Shown here in pieces: positions 46,759 to 55,495 of a stretch of 58,456 nt of DNA. Both the position numbers and the translations under genes were made by a program. Below the pieces are notes generated by a model, which ran no database searches, was not told the DNA's origin, and saw nothing but the letters and a program-made list of their open reading frames with translations. How positions within the stretch are numbered: the stretch's first letter is position 1; each line of letters begins with the position of its first letter. Source of the stretch: Anaerolineaceae bacterium (GTDB taxonomy: Bacteria; Chloroflexota; Anaerolineae; JAAYZQ01); assembly GCA_012514775.1 (NCBI GenBank), contig JAAYZQ010000239.1, positions 1 to 58,456 on the forward strand, read 5' to 3'.

Positions 46759-47280
46759 TCAGGCCAGCCGCCGACCGCAGACGGTGCGCTGCCCGCAGCC
46801 ACGGCAGCGGCCCGGCTCGTGGTGGTTGGGCTCCACGTCGCCGGCCCACAGGTCGGCGCGGATGGCGTCCAGGGTCGCCAGCAGGCGCGCCCGCAACGCC
46901 GGGGTATACTCGATCTCGAAAGCGCGGTCGTCGTACTTGATGATGCCGTGGGGCGGGCGGCAGTGCTCCTGCTCTTCCACCAACAGGCAATAGGCCGCCA
47001 ACTGGAGGACGTGGGCAACGTAGGGTGCCGCCGGTGCCACCCCCGACTTGACCTCGACGGGGATAACGCCCTCCCGGCCGGTGACCAGGTAGTCGGGCCG
47101 GCCCGTCAGGCGGTACTGGTTGGAAAACATGGGCCGCTCGCAGCGGTTCCAGGCCCCGGTGTCCACGTAGACCAGTCGGCCGGCGGGCAGGCCGGCCTGT
47201 CGCCGCTGCCCCCTTGCCCTCCACAAGAGCCACAGGCCGGCGCCGGCCAGGGCGAGAGCCAGGAGGAAGAGCCAGCCCAC
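46759..47280 (-). CDS. Cas4/Dna2-like PD-(D/E)xK nuclease, C-terminal part with membrane anchor
   Basis: This 173-residue protein begins with a transmembrane helix (WLFLLALALAGAGLWLLW). It then has the PD-(D/E)xK core: Asp in LTGRPDYLV, Glu/Lys in VIPVEVKSG, QhxxY as QLAAYCLL, and a C-terminal Cys triad CRGCGQRTVC as in the Fe-S site of Cas4. The remaining ligand Cys and catalytic His are missing here but are present in the adjacent upstream gene. It starts at GTG 47280, 4 bases after that gene's stop, with no evident ribosome site, so coupling is likely. Confidence 0.75.
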   Translation of the reverse strand: MGWLFLLALALAGAGLWLLWRARGQRRQAGLPAGRLVYVDTGAWNRCERPMFSNQYRLTGRPDYLVTGREGVIPVEVKSGVAPAAPYVAHVLQLAAYCLLVEEQEHCRPPHGIIKYDDRAFEIEYTPALRARLLATLDAIRADLWAGDVEPNHHEPGRCRGCGQRTVCGRRLA

Positions 47281-47284
47281 GGGC

Positions 47285-47539
47285 TTAGCCCGTCAGTGCC
47301 ACAAACAGCGAGGCCAGGAGCGCCGCGCCGGCCAGGAGCAGTAGCGCCAGCGCTATCAGCCGCAGCAGGTGATAGCCCTCCACGGCCCGCCCGTGTGCCC
47401 GGTGTCGGGCCGTCCCCCGTTCCAGGGCCGCCACATTGGTGGAGCGGTGGCCCTTGACGCGGGCCAGCCACCAGGCACGGGCGCAGAAGGCGTACTGCCC
47501 CACCTCGCTGGCCCGAATCACGTCGTCGTCACGGCTCAC
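47285..47539 (-). CDS. Cas4-like nuclease, N-terminal part with membrane anchor
   Basis: The 84-residue protein carries the N-terminal Cas4 motif IRASEVGQYAFCARAWWL (Fe-S Cys) and a G-x3-H element in LERGTARHRAHG, and ends in a transmembrane helix (LLRLIALALLLLAGAALL). Alone it has no complete active site. With the next gene product it would restore one Cas4 domain around a membrane hairpin. GTG 47539 has GGAAGG 6 bases upstream; it overlaps the translin gene end by 11 bases. Confidence 0.65.
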   Translation of the reverse strand: MSRDDDVIRASEVGQYAFCARAWWLARVKGHRSTNVAALERGTARHRAHGRAVEGYHLLRLIALALLLLAGAALLASLFVALTG

Positions 47540-48179
47540 GAGCACCTTCCATGCCGATGCGCGCCTCAAAGTCGCGCAGCGCCTGGCGCATCATCTCCTG
47601 GCGAATGGCCGTCGTCAGGTCTCCCCGGGTTCGCTCCACGACGCCGCGCAGCATGTCGGTGGTTCGGCGCAGGCCCGCGGTGATGGCATCCGGAAAGTCC
47701 ATGGTCATCAACAGGGCATAGATGTCGTCCATGATGCTCATGATCTCTTCGGCGCGCTCCAGGCGGTTCTGCCGCATCAGCTCCAGGGCGTGGCGGCGCA
47801 TCTCGCTGGCCGCCTCGGCCAGGCCCTTGAGATAGGCAGCCGCCTCGACGCCCAGCTCACCGGGAGAGGACAGGGCAGCACCCCGAATGAGGGCATAGAC
47901 GGCCTCGGCTTCGACGTACTCCTTGAGAGCGTCTTGCGTGTAGCCGGCCTGATACAGGTCGGGATACGCCGCCAGGTCGGCCGACATCTCCCGGGCCGCT
48001 TCTCCGGCCGTGCGCAGCAGCTCCTGGGCCTCGTCAAAGTCAGCGCGATGCGTGGCGCGGATGGCATTGGCACAGTGGCGGATCAGGGTGCGGGAACGCT
48101 GCAGGGCGGCGTCGCGAACCGCGTTCTTGGCCTCGAACTCGGCGCGGATCTCTTCGACGATGGTTTCCAGTCGGTCCAT
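47529..48179 (-). CDS. Translin-family protein
   Basis: The 216-residue, almost entirely helical protein matches the translin superfamily. It has an N-terminal long helix with basic residues (LIRHCANAIRATHRADFDEA), then the hallmark GYTQDALKEYVEAEAVYALI and VEAAAYLKGLAEAASEMRR. Eukaryotic translin/TRAX form the C3PO RNase; some bacterial and archaeal members bind or cut nucleic acids through acidic residues in the E-Y-x-E-A region. It is often mis-annotated as a dehalogenase. It starts 33 bases after tldE and overlaps the Cas4-like gene. Confidence 0.75.
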   Translation of the reverse strand: MDRLETIVEEIRAEFEAKNAVRDAALQRSRTLIRHCANAIRATHRADFDEAQELLRTAGEAAREMSADLAAYPDLYQAGYTQDALKEYVEAEAVYALIRGAALSSPGELGVEAAAYLKGLAEAASEMRRHALELMRQNRLERAEEIMSIMDDIYALLMTMDFPDAITAGLRRTTDMLRGVVERTRGDLTTAIRQEMMRQALRDFEARIGMEGAREP

Positions 48180-48212
48180 GGTTTCCTCTCTACGTGGTGC
48201 GAGCGCCCCAGA

Positions 48213-49580
48213 TCAGCCTGCCTCGCCGGCCAGGTCAAAATCGCGGACGCGCATGGCGGGCGCATAGTGCGCTGCGCTGGCCCACCAGTCCCGGTGCAGC
48301 TCGGCGGTGCTGCTCAGCGCCTCGATGTTGGAAAAGGTGTCGAGGACGCTCTGCGTGAAGCGCAGGTTGCGGAGCGCCCCGGCGATGCGCCCCTCCTTGA
48401 TGAGAAAGGTGCCGTCCCGGGTGGTGCCTGTGGCCACCACCCGCTGCGGCTCCGGGCAGTGGGTGTAGTGGAAGCGGGTGATGAGCACGCCGTGCTCCAC
48501 ACCGGCGATGAGGTCCTCGCGGGCCACGTCGCCGGGGGCGACAAAGAGGTGGGTAGGCGCCGGCCAGGGGCTCCACCGCTCGAAAACCTGCGACATGGCG
48601 TGGCCCGTCGACGGGCGCCCTTCCCTGGCCGCCGAGCGCGAGTCGTGGGCCAGCCCGCGCAGGACGCCCGACGACACCAGCTCCAACCGCTCGGCGGGCA
48701 CGCCCTCCCAGTCAAAAGGCTGGGCCAGCCCCCTGGGATCGGCGGCGTCGTCCCACAGGGTAAAATTCTCGCCGCAGACTGGCTGCCCCATCTTGCCCAC
48801 GGCAAAGCTGCGGCCTTCGTGCACCGCCTGGGCGCTGAGGCCCAGGCGCGCCAGAAAGCGCAGCAGGTCAGCCACGGCAATCTCTTCCAGGACGGTGACA
48901 TAGCGGCCCGGGGGCAGGAGTTGCGGATCGCGGTTCAGGGCGCACTTGGCCACCGCGCGGTCGGCAACCGCCCCCGCATCGATCTGGCCCACGTCACGGC
49001 TGATGGCGTCGGCGTAGCCGGTGAGCACGCCGATCCCTTGCCCGTGTCCCGCGTCGACCACGGTGCGCAGCGAGGCGAGGGTGAGGGGCGCATAGACGGC
49101 CACGCCCGCGGTGTTGGCGATGGCCAGCTCGCCCACCTCCGTCGCAAAGGCGCCGGTCGCCTGGAAGCCCAGGCGCGAGGCGGCGTCGACCACCACGCCC
49201 ACGGCCTCTGCCCGCTGGCCGGCCGTCGTCCCCGCCGTCGCCTCGTAAAACGTGGCCGCCTCCCTCGGGGGCCGGCCGGCGGGCAAGCCGGGAAAGTCGG
49301 GGTCCGGCTCCTGCAGGCGGGCGATGGCCGCTGCCTGCTCGGCCACGCGGCGCTGGCCCTCCTCGTCCAGCACGTTGGTCGTGGCGGCGCCCACGCGCCC
49401 GTCCACGACGGCGCGCACAGCCAACCGGGCGTCCTTCCGTGCGACGTTCTGATGAATGCTGTTGTTGGCAAAACGGGTCAGGGCGTGGTCCTGAACAAAG
49501 AGGGTAGCCTCCGCCTGGTCTGCAGGGACCAGGGCCAGCACCCGGTAAAGAAGCTGCAATGCGCGATCTCGACCAACCAT
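48213..49580 (-). CDS. tldE: TldE/PmbA-family protease subunit
   Basis: About 455 residues. It has the TldE/PmbA pattern: N-terminal domain (LTRFANNSIHQNVARKD) and the middle AFATEVGELAIANTAGVAVY. Near the end are YVTVLEEIAVADLLRFL, FERWSPWPAPTHLFV and GVLITRFHYTHCPEPQRVV. The family lacks the zinc motif and pairs with TldD. ATG 49580 follows GAGGAGATACC closely. Its promoter is divergent from that of the amylase gene. Confidence 0.85.
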   Translation of the reverse strand: MVGRDRALQLLYRVLALVPADQAEATLFVQDHALTRFANNSIHQNVARKDARLAVRAVVDGRVGAATTNVLDEEGQRRVAEQAAAIARLQEPDPDFPGLPAGRPPREAATFYEATAGTTAGQRAEAVGVVVDAASRLGFQATGAFATEVGELAIANTAGVAVYAPLTLASLRTVVDAGHGQGIGVLTGYADAISRDVGQIDAGAVADRAVAKCALNRDPQLLPPGRYVTVLEEIAVADLLRFLARLGLSAQAVHEGRSFAVGKMGQPVCGENFTLWDDAADPRGLAQPFDWEGVPAERLELVSSGVLRGLAHDSRSAAREGRPSTGHAMSQVFERWSPWPAPTHLFVAPGDVAREDLIAGVEHGVLITRFHYTHCPEPQRVVATGTTRDGTFLIKEGRIAGALRNLRFTQSVLDTFSNIEALSSTAELHRDWWASAAHYAPAMRVRDFDLAGEAG

Positions 49581-49610
49581 GGTATCTCCTCGCCCCGAGG
49601 GCTTTTCTCG

Positions 49611-49639
49611 ATTGTACCTCATCTGCTGAAGGATGTCAA
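49611..49639 (-). promoter_or_regulatory. Consensus sigma70-type promoter of the tldE operon
   Basis: On the - strand a perfect TTGACA (49634-49639), a 17-base spacer and TACAAT (49611-49616). This is the best -35/-10 pair in the window on this strand; it should drive tldE, translin and the split nuclease. Confidence 0.75.
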
Positions 49640-49645
49640 CGCGCC

Positions 49646-49674
49646 TTGACGGCCACTGGGCTCTGTGCTAGAAT
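49646..49674 (+). promoter_or_regulatory. Sigma70-type promoter of the GH13 gene
   Basis: TTGACG (49646-49651), a 17-base spacer and TAGAAT (49669-49674). Its -35 box lies only 6 bases from the -35 box of the divergent tldE promoter, so the two promoters probably compete or share a regulator. Confidence 0.7.
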
Positions 49675-49729
49675 GAATCGGTTTGGCCTCGGCCCGACCG
49701 GTTAGCACCAGACTTGGAGGCAAGACGAC

Positions 49730-51211
<1,482 letters not shown>

Positions 51212-51226
51212 GGCCGGGGCGGCTCG

Positions 51227-51757
51227 TTACTTGTAGCGGTGGACCTCGAAGCGGAACATCTCCACCGGCTCGTCGGGATCGTTGATGCCGGCCTTGTGGC
51301 AGCGCGTCCAGTAGACTTGTTTCTCCACGGTGTCGATGCCTTCCAGGTCGGGCAATAGCAGGCCGCGCTTCCACGGCTCCTTTTTGGACTGCACGATCAG
51401 GCCGTAGCGCCTGGGGTCCAGCTCCGCCAGGGTCTGAACCGGCTCGGGCTTGTCCAGAATGTCTACCTTGATCTCCAGGTCGACCAGCTCGCTGGGGGTG
51501 ATGGGCGAGAAACGGGGATCGCAGGTGGCGGCCGCGATGGCGTTCTCGATCACCTCCTCGGCCACCGTGCTGCACGTGGGCTGGATGGTGCCGATGCAGC
51601 CCCGCAATTGGCCGTATCGATGGATGCTGACAAAGGCCCCGGCTTCCCGCTGCATCTCGGGCAGCAGCTCGGCCGGCACAGGGATTCGCTTGCCTTCGCG
51701 CACGTAGGCCTGGATACTCCTGCGCGCCAGATCGACCAATGGATGCAATTCTACCAC
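51227..51757 (-). CDS. AMMECR1-domain protein
   Basis: The 176-residue protein has the AMMECR1 hallmark [11 protein letters not shown] and the second conserved stretch [20 protein letters not shown]; the end has [19 protein letters not shown]1 proteins are found with Memo-like and radical SAM partners (AmmeMemoRadiSam) in many genomes; none of those is in this window. The cellular function is not established. GTG start with GGGGAGG about 8 bases upstream. Confidence 0.85.
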   Translation of the reverse strand: MVELHPLVDLARRSIQAYVREGKRIPVPAELLPEMQREAGAFVSIHRYGQLRGCIGTIQPTCSTVAEEVIENAIAAATCDPRFSPITPSELVDLEIKVDILDKPEPVQTLAELDPRRYGLIVQSKKEPWKRGLLLPDLEGIDTVEKQVYWTRCHKAGINDPDEPVEMFRFEVHRYK

Positions 51758-51857
51758 GAACTTGACCTCCCCGGCCTCACTACCACGGGACCGATTGTAA
51801 ACTGGGACGCAGGCCAGGAACGCATTCCCTCAAAGCCGGCGTCCCTCCGTCCAGGAC

Positions 51858-52994
51858 CTATAGCACTTCCCGGGCGATGACCAGCCGCTGAATTTCGCTG
51901 GTGCCCTCGCCGATGGTACACAGGCGCTGATCGCGGTAGATGCGTTCCACGGGGTACTCACGGCTGTACCCGTAGCCGCCATGAATCTGGATGGCCTTGA
52001 AACCTGCGCGCTCGGCCACTTCCGAAGCATAGAGCTTGGCCATGGCTGCTTCCCTGGTAAAGCGCCGGCCCGCATCTTTCAATGCCGCGGCGCGGTAGAT
52101 CATCAACCGCGCGGCCTCGATCTCGGTCGCCATGTCGGCAATCATCCACTGGATGGCCTGGAATTTGCTAATAGGCTGCCCAAACTGCACCCGCTCCTTG
52201 GAGTAGCGAATGGCCTCGTCCAGCGCGGCCTGCGCCAGGCCCAGGGCCATGGCGCCAATACTGATGCGACCCGCGTCCAGGGTGATGAGCATCTGCCGAA
52301 AGCCATCCCCCTCCTTGCCCAGCAGGTTCTCGGCCGGCACCCGGCAATTCTCCAGCGACAGGGCCGAAGTCACCGAGCCCTTGAGGCCCATCTTGGGCTC
52401 GTTCTTGCCGGGAATAAAGCCAGGCATTCCCTGCTCCACGAGGAAGCAAGAGATGCCGCGCGTCCCGGCTGATGGGTCGGTCTTGGCCGTGCAGGTCACG
52501 ACGTCGGCGATGGCGCCGGACGTGATCCACATCTTGCTGCCGTTCAGCACATAGCAGTCTCCGTCGCGCACCGCAACGGTCCGCGTCGCGCCGGCGTCGG
52601 AGCCGGCCTCCGGCTCGGTCAGGCCAAATGCCCCCAGTCCCTGGCCGCTGCACAGGCGGGGCAGCCATTTCTGCTTCTGCTCCTCCGTGCCAAAGCTGTA
52701 GATGGGTCCGCAACCGAGGGAAACGTGGGCCGCATAGATAAGGGCCGTGGAACCGCAGGCGCGGGCAATCTCTTCGACGGCGATGGCATAGCTGAGATAG
52801 TCGCCGCCTCCACCCCCGTACTCCTCCGGGTAGGGCAGGCCCAGCAGGCCCAGCTCGCCCATCTTTCGAATGTTGTCGGCGGGAAACTCTTCCGTCTTGT
52901 CCACCTCGGCGGCCCGGGGCGCGATCTCTTTTGTGGCGAGGTCGCGCACCATATCCCGTACCATGCGCTGTTCGTCTGTAAGCTGAAAGTCCAT
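51858..52994 (-). CDS. Acyl-CoA dehydrogenase
   Basis: The 378-residue flavoprotein has the family order: N-terminal helical domain, [16 protein letters not shown] (FAD/substrate region), and [14 protein letters not shown]. The C-terminal [20 protein letters not shown] is followed by [11 protein letters not shown], where the Glu after Gly is the catalytic base of short/medium-chain enzymes. It oxidises acyl-CoA to enoyl-CoA, passing electrons to ETF. Length fits the family. The start has AGGAGGAGG upstream. It stands alone here; a thiolase remnant is further upstream on the same strand. Confidence 0.92.
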   Translation of the reverse strand: MDFQLTDEQRMVRDMVRDLATKEIAPRAAEVDKTEEFPADNIRKMGELGLLGLPYPEEYGGGGGDYLSYAIAVEEIARACGSTALIYAAHVSLGCGPIYSFGTEEQKQKWLPRLCSGQGLGAFGLTEPEAGSDAGATRTVAVRDGDCYVLNGSKMWITSGAIADVVTCTAKTDPSAGTRGISCFLVEQGMPGFIPGKNEPKMGLKGSVTSALSLENCRVPAENLLGKEGDGFRQMLITLDAGRISIGAMALGLAQAALDEAIRYSKERVQFGQPISKFQAIQWMIADMATEIEAARLMIYRAAALKDAGRRFTREAAMAKLYASEVAERAGFKAIQIHGGYGYSREYPVERIYRDQRLCTIGEGTSEIQRLVIAREVL

Positions 52995-53071
52995 GGCCAG
53001 ATGCCTCCTCCTGGTTCAATGCCGCGACGGCCGGTCGTTGGCCGCCGCCTGAATCAAATGGCTCGCCGCGC

Positions 53072-53659
53072 CTAACCCTCGATCTCGCCCACCAGCTTTG
53101 GCTCAGCCCAGGCAGCCCACGCCCAGCGATGATTGCCCAACCCGTCGGTCACAAACTGGATGCGCACCACGTCGCCGGGCACATTGGGCATGGGCAGCTC
53201 GTGCTCGCGCCACTTGACCGCGTGTTGGGTATCGCTCCATATCCGCCACTCGTTGCAAAAGACGCGAAAGGCGACGACGTTGCCCTCGGCCAGCTGCGAC
53301 CCGTCGCGCAGGCCGGTGGCAAAGCACAGCCTCAGGTTTCGCACGTTGGCGGGCACGGGCACCTGGTACTCCACGTGCGACGAGCCGCGGACGGGCGGGT
53401 GCTGCCAGAGGGCCATGCGCTGGTCCCCGTCGCTGGTCGCCTCGCCGACCTGGACCTCCATGCCGGCGGGGTCCTGGTCGGCAGAGACGATGGCGCGCCG
53501 AAAATGCTCCACAAAGTCAAAGGTCCAGCGGCGGCCGGCCGGCGCCTCGACCGCCGCTCGCTGTTTCCAGGCCAGGTATTGGATGAACCGCTCCAGTTCG
53601 GCCAGGGTCTCGGCCGATAGCGTTTCCAGTTGCTCCACGATATCTTCCAGGCTTGCCAT
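53072..53659 (-). CDS. Uncharacterised protein with short helical N-domain and beta domain
   Basis: About 195 residues, family not recognised. Residues 1-35 (ASLEDIVEQLETLSAETLAE and onwards) form a helix pair resembling DUF2281. A beta-rich part follows with HVEYQVPVPANVRNLRLCF and VVRIQFVTDGLGNHRWAWAAW, which recalls a carbohydrate-binding (galactose-binding-like) fold. It has no signal peptide or transmembrane helix. ATG 53659 has GGAAAGGG about 9 bases upstream. A similar N-terminal helix occurs in the GNAT protein two genes upstream. Function unknown. Confidence 0.55.
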   Translation of the reverse strand: MASLEDIVEQLETLSAETLAELERFIQYLAWKQRAAVEAPAGRRWTFDFVEHFRRAIVSADQDPAGMEVQVGEATSDGDQRMALWQHPPVRGSSHVEYQVPVPANVRNLRLCFATGLRDGSQLAEGNVVAFRVFCNEWRIWSDTQHAVKWREHELPMPNVPGDVVRIQFVTDGLGNHRWAWAAWAEPKLVGEIEG

Positions 53660-53709
53660 AGGCTCTTGACCCTTTCCTTGGAATGATTTCTCCACGCGGG
53701 CACCGGCGC

Positions 53710-54582
53710 TCACGATGCCCCCGGGCCGGGCTCCCCGCGGTCCTCCCCGTTCCACGCCAACATGCAGGCCGCCACCTCCTTCAGCAGCTTGGCAGCCGCC
53801 GCGGCCGTGACGCCCACCGGATCGCGAGCCGGGTTGAACTCGACGATGTCGGCCCCCAGGATGGGCACCTCCAGGCGATGGATGAGGCCCAGCAGCTCCC
53901 GGGTGGACAGCCCGCCCGGCTCGTGATGCGATACCCCGGGCACAAAGGCAGGGTCCAGAACGTCCAGGTCCACCGAGAGGTAAATGGGTCCCGTGAGGTC
54001 AGGCCGGAAGTCGGGCCGCCAGCCGCGCATGTCGTGCACCTCGACTCCAAAGCGAGCGGCCTGCTCCCGCTGGTGCGGGTTCATGCCACGGATGCCCACC
54101 TGTACCAGCCGGCGGGCCAGCCCCGCTTCCATGATGCGCGCAAAGGGACAGCCGTGGGAATAGCGGTCGCCGTCCAGCACGTCATAGAGGTCGGGGTGGG
54201 CGTCGAGGTGCAAGATCTCCAGGGGGCCGTGGACGGCGGCAAAGGCCTTGACCAGGGGATAGGTGAGGGCGTGGTCACCGCCCAGCGCGAGCAGGGACGC
54301 GCCCCGGGCCAGGACCTGCCCGACCGCCGACTCGATGGACCGAAAGGTGTCGGTGCCCTCAAAATCGAGGTCGCCCAGGTCGCGGAAGCGCGCCTCGCTG
54401 CCCAGGTCGACGCCGTTCTCGGCGCTCAGGTTCGAGGCGCCTGAATAGAGGACCTCCCGGATGCGCTGCGGGGCCAAAGCCGCGCCCCGGAGAAAGGACG
54501 AGTGTTCGTCGGAGGGCAGGCCCAACAGGGCGAGATCGCCGGGCCGCAACTGCTCCCAGGGCTCTGGCATCCTCTCCCTCAC
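53710..54582 (-). CDS. speB: Agmatinase/arginase-family hydrolase
   Basis: The 290-residue ureohydrolase has all metal-binding motifs: GGDHALTYP, DAHPDLYD and LSVDLDVLDP. The substrate-binding His is in YSHGCPF. It hydrolyses a guanidino compound; agmatine to putrescine is the likeliest reaction, but arginase or guanidinobutyrase activity cannot be excluded. It overlaps the GNAT gene by 4 bases, and a polyamine acetyltransferase there would act on the product, which supports the agmatinase reading. Confidence 0.8.
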   Translation of the reverse strand: MRERMPEPWEQLRPGDLALLGLPSDEHSSFLRGAALAPQRIREVLYSGASNLSAENGVDLGSEARFRDLGDLDFEGTDTFRSIESAVGQVLARGASLLALGGDHALTYPLVKAFAAVHGPLEILHLDAHPDLYDVLDGDRYSHGCPFARIMEAGLARRLVQVGIRGMNPHQREQAARFGVEVHDMRGWRPDFRPDLTGPIYLSVDLDVLDPAFVPGVSHHEPGGLSTRELLGLIHRLEVPILGADIVEFNPARDPVGVTAAAAAKLLKEVAACMLAWNGEDRGEPGPGAS

Positions 54583-55166
54583 AACACCAACTCCATGACC
54601 ACTTCGTCGTCGATGATCTTGCCGTTGCGGCGAAAGCCCAGCCGTTCGTAAAAGCCCTCGGGGCTCCCGGCCCCCTGGCCACAGCTCGTCTCCAGCACCG
54701 TGGCGTCCGGCCGGGTCCGAACATGGTCGATCAACAGCTCCAGGGCGCGCCGGCCAAAACCCTTGCCGTGGTGCGGCTCGGCGATCATGAAACGCCAGAG
54801 AAAGTACTCCTTCTCCTCGGGGCTGTCGTACAGCATGATGAACCCCACGGGCGTTTCGTCGGCATAGACCGCCCGGAACCAGGCGTGGGGTTCGAAATGG
54901 GCCTGGGCGATAGAGACCGCGTTCTGCGCCACCATGAACTTTTTGGGGGGTGTGAGCGTGTCGCTCAGACGGCAGATCTGGTACACGGTCTCGGACGTGA
55001 TCTCGCGCAAGGTTACCTCGGCCTCCGGCCCGGGTCCGTCGCCGGTCCCGGCTTCGGATCGCCCCGGCGGACCGGCCAGCAGGTACTCGGCATAGCCCCG
55101 CACCCGCTCGCGCTGCTCGGGGCTCAGCTCCTGGAGCAGACCTTCCAGGGACCTCTCACTTTCCAT
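54579..55166 (-). CDS. GNAT acetyltransferase, spermidine/spermine-acetyltransferase-like
   Basis: The 195-residue protein has an N-terminal DUF2281-like helix pair (SLEGLLQELSPEQRERVRGY) and a GNAT domain. The domain carries the acetyl-CoA loop IAEPHHGKGFGRRALELLI, AVYADETPVGFIMLYD before it, and FYERLGFRRNGKII after it, close to BltD/PaiA-type polyamine acetyltransferases. It probably acetylates polyamines. ATG 55166 has GAGGTGAG upstream. It overlaps the agmatinase-family gene, so the two are cotranslated. An upstream promoter seems to have been inherited from a lost thiolase gene. Confidence 0.75.
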   Translation of the reverse strand: MESERSLEGLLQELSPEQRERVRGYAEYLLAGPPGRSEAGTGDGPGPEAEVTLREITSETVYQICRLSDTLTPPKKFMVAQNAVSIAQAHFEPHAWFRAVYADETPVGFIMLYDSPEEKEYFLWRFMIAEPHHGKGFGRRALELLIDHVRTRPDATVLETSCGQGAGSPEGFYERLGFRRNGKIIDDEVVMELVL

Positions 55167-55174
55167 GTGGCATC

Positions 55175-55339
55175 TCACCTCTGTATGGGTGTCGTGTGCT
55201 TGTAGGCGTGCCTTGCGGCAGACTGGCCACGGTGCTCGAGCGTCCGGCAAAGAGCTCGTCGCGGCCGGTGCGAGGCCTCGGGCATCAGGGGACGAGAAAT
55301 GGTGTAGCCTATGCCCAGGATCGCGACTCTTCGCGACAC
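55175..55339 (-). pseudogene. Remnant of a thiolase gene (N-terminal fragment)
   Basis: A GTG at 55339, with AAGGAGG 6 bases upstream, opens a frame beginning SRRVAILGIGYTISRPLMPE. This matches the N-terminus of SCP-x/thiolase-like proteins (V-A-I-L-G-I-G-Y-T, R-P, P-E). After about 22 residues the similarity ends, and the remaining 30 residues (Arg/His-rich) are unlike any thiolase; none of the catalytic Cys or His regions is present. The intact promoter and ribosome site suggest a deletion that removed the rest of the gene. A short expressed peptide is possible. Confidence 0.45.
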
Positions 55340-55402
55340 AGATTGCCTCCTTGTGCATGGCCAGGCGACACTGGCAAGGAACAACACGTCACAGCGAGCC
55401 CT

Positions 55403-55431
55403 ATTCTACACCAAAAGCCAACAATTGTAAA
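55403..55431 (-). promoter_or_regulatory. Sigma70-type promoter upstream of the thiolase remnant and GNAT-agmatinase pair
   Basis: On the - strand TTTACA (55426-55431), a 17-base spacer and TAGAAT (55403-55408). Transcription would begin near 55396 and run through the thiolase remnant into the GNAT gene. Confidence 0.6.
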
Positions 55432-55445
55432 CCTGGCGCACAACA

Positions 55446-55474
55446 AACAGGCGGAACGTCGCGTTCCGCCTGTT
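55446..55474 (-). terminator. Terminator hairpin after the GTPase gene
   Basis: AACAGGCGGAACG (55446-55458) pairs without mismatch with CGTTCCGCCTGTT (55462-55474) around a 3-base loop. On the - strand TGTTTGTTG follows. It lies 21 bases after the stop codon at 55496. Confidence 0.7.
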
Positions 55475-55495
55475 CCAACCGCCTTCTTGACCGGC

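Noticed and set aside
46759..47539. CRISPR-associated Cas4 of an adaptation module
   Set aside because: No array, cas1 or cas2 is present in the window, and the protein is membrane-anchored and split.
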